A stretch of DNA of 8,817 bases from positions 1-8,817 of the forward strand of contig JAGHCG010000232.1 in assembly GCA_021160565.1 (NCBI GenBank). Direction: 5' to 3'. This document shows, in pieces, positions 6,409-8,817 of this stretch. Source of the stretch: a bacterium. Its GTDB lineage: Bacteria; Ratteibacteria; UBA8468; B48-G9; JAFGKM01. The translations under genes were made by a program, and so were the position numbers. Under the pieces are notes generated by a model. The model was not told the DNA's origin, searched no databases, and worked only from the letters and a program-made list of their open reading frames with translations. How positions within the stretch are numbered: the stretch's first letter is position 1; each line of letters begins with the position of its first letter.

Positions 6409-6798
6409 ATGAACAGATATAAGGACTGGTTTGAGCAGGCACAAAGGGACTTTGAGAAAGCAAAACTTGATGTTAAAAATGAATTTTATGACTGGGCTTG
6501 TTTTACATCTCAACAGGCAGCAGAAAAAGCAGTAAAAGCATTATGTATGAAATTAAAATTTGATGTCTGGGGTCATTCCATCACAGATATACTTCAATTT
6601 TTAAAAGAAAGAATCAATATCCCTGAAAAAATTATAGAACTTGCTCAATTACTTGATACCTACTACATTTCAACAAAATACCCAAATGGATTTATAACAG
6701 GGAAACCAGCAGATTATTGCAATAAAAAAATGGCAGAGGAGGCAATAAATGCCTGTGGTGAAATCATTCGGTTCTGTGAAAGTTATATCAATAGATAA
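6409..6798 (+). CDS. HEPN domain protein, second module
   Basis: 129 residues from ATG 6409. An in-frame TTG at 6373 would extend it by 12 residues but overlaps the predicted -35 box, and family members typically begin at the MNRYKDWxEQA motif, so 6409 is chosen. The sequence shows the widespread HEPN subfamily found beside nucleotidyltransferases: YKDWFEQAQRDFEKAK (4-19), FYDWACFTSQQAAEKAVKAL (26-45), WGHSITDIL (54-62), and YYISTKYPNG (85-94), where most relatives have TRYP. It does not resemble the HEPN protein at 4836-5252 beyond fold. The RX4-6H RNase motif is absent (sole His in GHS with no Arg upstream at the right spacing). It lacks a Shine-Dalgarno. The partner nucleotidyltransferase starts 10 bases downstream. 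A toxin-antitoxin-like role is inferred from pairing only. Confidence 0.85.
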   Translation: MNRYKDWFEQAQRDFEKAKLDVKNEFYDWACFTSQQAAEKAVKALCMKLKFDVWGHSITDILQFLKERINIPEKIIELAQLLDTYYISTKYPNGFITGKPADYCNKKMAEEAINACGEIIRFCESYINR

Positions 6799-6808
6799 AA
6801 AGGAATTG

Positions 6809-7108
6809 ATGGAAAAACTTAAAAAAGTAAGGAATACTATAAAAAGAGAAGAAACTGAAGTTATTGATATTAGAATTTTTGGTTCAATAGCAAAAAATGA
6901 AGAAACAGGAGTAAGTGACCTGGATATATTGATAATTTTAAGGAAATCTAAGGAAATTCCTCTAAAAAGGATTTTGAAATACAGAAAATATTTCAACCTG
7001 GGCATTCCTGTTGATATTCTCGTTTACACAGAAGATGAAATAAGAAAAATGGTAAAAGAGAACAATTTCTTTATAAAAAACATCTTGAAAGAAAGTATTT
7101 CAATTTAA
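6809..7108 (+). CDS. Minimal nucleotidyltransferase, second module
   Basis: 99 residues from ATG 6809, preceded by AAAAAGGA four bases upstream. An ATG at 6749 in the same frame would add 20 residues and overlap the HEPN gene by 50 bases; it lacks a comparable spacing and the extra residues do not look like the family, so the shorter form is preferred. The active site is IRIFGSIAKN (21-30) then SDLDILI (36-42): GS-x10-D-x-D, with D37 and D39. A third acidic residue is likely in IPVDILV (D69). The size is typical of a stand-alone MNT protein, which in paired systems modifies or neutralises the HEPN partner. The protein ends seven residues after a short hydrophobic-basic helix (NNFFIKNILKES). 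Gene order (HEPN first) is opposite to the module in the efp operon. Confidence 0.85.
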   Translation: MEKLKKVRNTIKREETEVIDIRIFGSIAKNEETGVSDLDILIILRKSKEIPLKRILKYRKYFNLGIPVDILVYTEDEIRKMVKENNFFIKNILKESISI

Positions 7109-7272
7109 TAAATACACAACTTCTCATCTCTGTTTCCAAGAATCTTTCCCGGAGAGATAGCAGCAGGTAGAATCAATATTCCCGGAGATTAAGTCAGTGA
7201 GGATATTATCTCTCTGGAAAAATCGCAGAAAATTTCTATTGCTTTTTTAAATACCAACTTTAAATTTCTCCT
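7109..7272. other. Gene-free stretch with degraded protein-like segments
   Basis: No intact gene is found. On the minus strand the frame of the neighbouring nucleotidyltransferase remnant continues past its stop as LKLVFKKAIEIFCDFSREII, to a stop at 7189-7191. Another minus frame reads ILPAAISPGKILGNRDEKL between a stop at about 7191 and a stop at 7105-7107. Both look like coding debris but I cannot name the second. A 10-base direct repeat (TTCCCGGAGA, 7146-7155 and 7179-7188) and an imperfect inverted repeat (7145-7159 with 7206-7219) lie here. No terminator is seen for the plus-strand pair. Confidence 0.4.
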
Positions 7273-7511
7273 TTAAAAGATTAAACGGTGTGTCCCAAGA
7301 ATTTCATATATTTCATTTTTTATCTTATAAATATCCCCGTTCTCTTTCAAAATACCAAGGTCAACATCCTCTCCTTTTCTTTTAAGGGACGAACCAAACA
7401 AATATACTGACTTAACTCCTTTTTCTTAAAGTAATCCCTTAGATTATAAATTTTCTTATCTATATCTTCTGGCAAAGGCGAAAATTTCATCCATTTTTCC
7501 TTAAGAGACAT
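7273..7511 (-). pseudogene. Broken minimal nucleotidyltransferase
   Basis: From an ATG at 7511 with AAAAAAGGAT just upstream, translation gives MSLKEKWMKFSPLPEDIDKK... and runs into the wrong frame at a run of five A near 7418. Adding one base restores GVKSVYLFGSSLKRKGEDVDLGIL, a clear nucleotidyltransferase active site (GS then D-V-D, with a shorter GS-D spacing of seven residues than the other two in the window), then EIYEILGTHRLIF and a TAA at 7273-7275. Relatives of this type usually continue with an 'RLDLV...LKFEI' tail, so the 79-residue restored product is also truncated; faint similarity continues in frame to 7189. Either a decayed gene or, for the first lesion only, a homopolymer sequencing error. 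Confidence 0.65.
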
Positions 7512-7555
7512 TGGTTTATCCTTTTTTATATTTTACCTTATTTTAGCATAACCCT

Positions 7556-7592
7556 AAAAAGAAAAGGGGCGTCCGCTTTCGGAACGCCCCTT
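7556..7592 (-). terminator. Rho-independent terminator of the beta-helix protein gene
   Basis: AAGGGGCGT (7564-7572) pairs with ACGCCCCTT (7584-7592); CCG/CGG extends the stem with one bulged A, closing a four-base CTTT loop. On the minus strand the stem is followed by TTTTCTTTTT. It lies 22 bases beyond the stop of the minus-strand gene. The plus-strand side also has a T-rich run (7598-7612), so it may act in both directions. Confidence 0.88.
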
Positions 7593-7613
7593 CAAATTTT
7601 TATTATTTTTTTA

Positions 7614-8817
7614 TTATCTCATTACAATGTCAAGGGAATCTTCAAGTTCAGGAGTCATCATCCAGTAAGCAGGTTCCTGTTCAAAGTATTTATCTGCTTT
7701 AAGAATATCCAGCATAATCATTGAGTAAGGACCTGCTTCAACTCCAATCAGTATCACGCTTGGACTGACTGCTCTAAACCACTGATTGGACCTCATTCCA
7801 CCATCCATTCTACCGTTGAAGAAGATAAGTCCTGGTGGTACATAGTTCGGATAACAGAGGAGAACATCTCTTGGCTGAACTATTCCATCTATTCCAACTG
7901 AAACAAAGAAGTTTTCATCAGATGCATATACATACAGGTCTCCAGGATTGATGTTAACTTCAATTGGCTCATACCCAGAGCCATTCGGGTCAAATTTTCC
8001 TATTGTTCCATCAAATGCCAGTAATTCAGAAGTATCTGTTGCTATCACATCATATGGTGTTGTAGTGTTATTATCAAGGATTGAACCATTTGTATGAAGT
8101 TTCACTGAACCACCATTTGCCTGAATAACTCCTGCGATTGTCATATCTCCACCAAATACAACATTTGGAATTGGACTTGTATCAACTAATTCACCATTTT
8201 CAAACCTTATATAACCATTTTCTATTCTTATATCTCCATTTCCTGTGGTAACTCCTCCAGCAGTAATAGTTTGTGTTGAAATCACATTAGTTGTTACGGT
8301 CACACCAGAAGAAATTGTTAAATCACCATTTACTTCTGTGTTTGTTCTTATCCAGATATCACCATTTGTTGTATTTGCTGCCACTTCAACTGGATACTCA
8401 GCACCAATCGGCCGTCCTTGAATTTCTATTGCATCAGGTGTACCGGGCAATCCTGCAGTGTATCCAATTCCAGAAGCAGCAAGTAAAGCAACTTTTTGTG
8501 CTATAATATTAACCGCATCTCCATTATTATCAAATATCATACCAGTTGTTGCTTCTATTCCAACTCCATTTCCTGCTTCCACATATCCAATTTCTACATT
8601 TCTTCCTGCTGTGAGTGTAGCGTCATCCGCACTTGTTGAAGTTGAATCAGAAGAAATTATAATATCTCTTCCTGCAACTAACTGGGTCTCATCAAGAGCC
8701 CATAAAGTTGAATAATCAGAGATATTTATATCATTTGCTGTCGCTTGAATTCCTATATCTCCTCCTGAAACAAGTGTGCTCTGGACTATGTTAACATCTG
8801 TTGCCGCCTGTATTTTC
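7614..8817 (-). CDS. Large beta-helix exoprotein, haemagglutinin/TpsA-like, C-terminal part
   Basis: The minus-strand frame is open from the stop at 7614 to the right edge: 400 residues are visible and the start lies outside the window (the GTG at 8582 is just an internal Val). The first 290 or so residues are low-charge, rich in Thr, Gly, Asn, Ile and Val, with degenerate right-handed beta-helix repeats of the filamentous haemagglutinin type: LVSGGDIGIQA, QLVAGRDIIISS, TLTAGRNVEIG, and later GDIRIENGYIRF and GDLYVYAS. Such proteins are secreted adhesins or surface filaments. The final 110 residues are different: VPPGLIFFNGRMDGG, then an Asp/Glu-rich tail ending SLDIVMR. No autotransporter beta-barrel and no terminal aromatic is present, so two-partner secretion or another route is more likely than type Va; no TpsB transporter is in the window. 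An intrinsic terminator follows. Confidence 0.82.
   Translation of the reverse strand, partial: KIQAATDVNIVQSTLVSGGDIGIQATANDINISDYSTLWALDETQLVAGRDIIISSDSTSTSADDATLTAGRNVEIGYVEAGNGVGIEATTGMIFDNNGDAVNIIAQKVALLAASGIGYTAGLPGTPDAIEIQGRPIGAEYPVEVAANTTNGDIWIRTNTEVNGDLTISSGVTVTTNVISTQTITAGGVTTGNGDIRIENGYIRFENGELVDTSPIPNVVFGGDMTIAGVIQANGGSVKLHTNGSILDNNTTTPYDVIATDTSELLAFDGTIGKFDPNGSGYEPIEVNINPGDLYVYASDENFFVSVGIDGIVQPRDVLLCYPNYVPPGLIFFNGRMDGGMRSNQWFRAVSPSVILIGVEAGPYSMIMLDILKADKYFEQEPAYWMMTPELEDSLDIVMR

Noticed and set aside
6670..7005. 111-codon minus-strand frame opposite the second HEPN/nucleotidyltransferase pair
   Set aside because: It covers the nucleotidyltransferase active-site codons on the other strand and reads as low-complexity hydrophobic sequence with no family motif.
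7145..7219. Imperfect inverted repeat (TTTCCCGGAGAGATA / TATCTCTCTGGAAA) as ends of a small mobile element
   Set aside because: The arms differ by an indel plus a mismatch, enclose only about 46 bases, and show no flanking target duplication; the lower arms lie in degraded coding sequence.
8580..8582. GTG at 8582 as the start of the beta-helix protein
   Set aside because: The frame stays open upstream for 78 more codons to the right edge and carries the same beta-helix repeats, so the codon is internal.
8291..8715. Two plus-strand frames opposite the beta-helix protein
   Set aside because: Leu/His/Gln- or Ser/Ala-rich antisense readings of repetitive beta-helix codons; the minus frame is open across the whole region to the window edge.
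1..8817. CRISPR array, tRNA, rRNA or insertion sequence
   Set aside because: No regularly spaced repeats, no cloverleaf or rRNA-like segments, and no transposase or integrase motif were seen on either strand.

Overview
The window is AT-rich DNA (roughly one third G+C by eye) that is densely coding and almost certainly bacterial: it holds EF-P, biotin carboxylase, BCCP, an Asp23/Gls24 protein and a type I 3-dehydroquinate dehydratase, with Shine-Dalgarno sites and sigma70-type promoter boxes. The haemagglutinin-like beta-helix exoprotein at the right end fits a diderm. Protein sequences are rich in Lys, Glu and Ile, and the abundance of HEPN/minimal-nucleotidyltransferase genes fits an uncultured candidate-phylum or thermophile-like lineage. 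I cannot place it more exactly.

Positions 150-6252 (minus strand) form one long, tightly packed operon read right to left: efp, a minimal nucleotidyltransferase, a HEPN protein, accB, accC, an Asp23/Gls24 protein, a PHP-domain phosphoesterase, aroD (type I), and an exported beta-propeller protein. Most junctions overlap by 4-11 bases or are separated by 1-3 bases; the largest gap is 37 bases. A strong promoter (TTGTTT-17-TATAAT, 6331-6359) lies upstream of efp. Its predicted start coincides with a perfect 13-bp inverted repeat (6270-6324), so the leader RNA should begin with a stem-loop. The core order efp-accB-accC-asp23 is a familiar bacterial arrangement; here a HEPN/nucleotidyltransferase pair sits inside it between efp and accB.

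Positions 6373-7108 (plus strand) hold a second, unrelated-looking HEPN/nucleotidyltransferase pair, divergent from efp and with the opposite gene order. Its promoter (TTGAAA-17-TATCAT) ends 7 bases before the ATG, which predicts a leaderless transcript.

Positions 7109-7560 carry no intact gene but contain the wreck of a third nucleotidyltransferase (minus strand, 7273-7511, one base missing in an A-run) and further protein-like debris. So three nucleotidyltransferases and two HEPN genes cluster within about 2.7 kb around efp.

Positions 7556-7592 form an intrinsic terminator for the last gene, the 3' end of a very large secreted beta-helix protein (7614 to beyond the right edge, minus strand).

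Functionally, the operon links translation (EF-P), the first step of fatty-acid synthesis (BCCP plus biotin carboxylase), the shikimate pathway (AroD) and the envelope (Asp23, propeller). The HEPN/nucleotidyltransferase pairs are of the toxin-antitoxin-like type, but neither HEPN protein shows the RX4-6H ribonuclease motif, so their activity is open.
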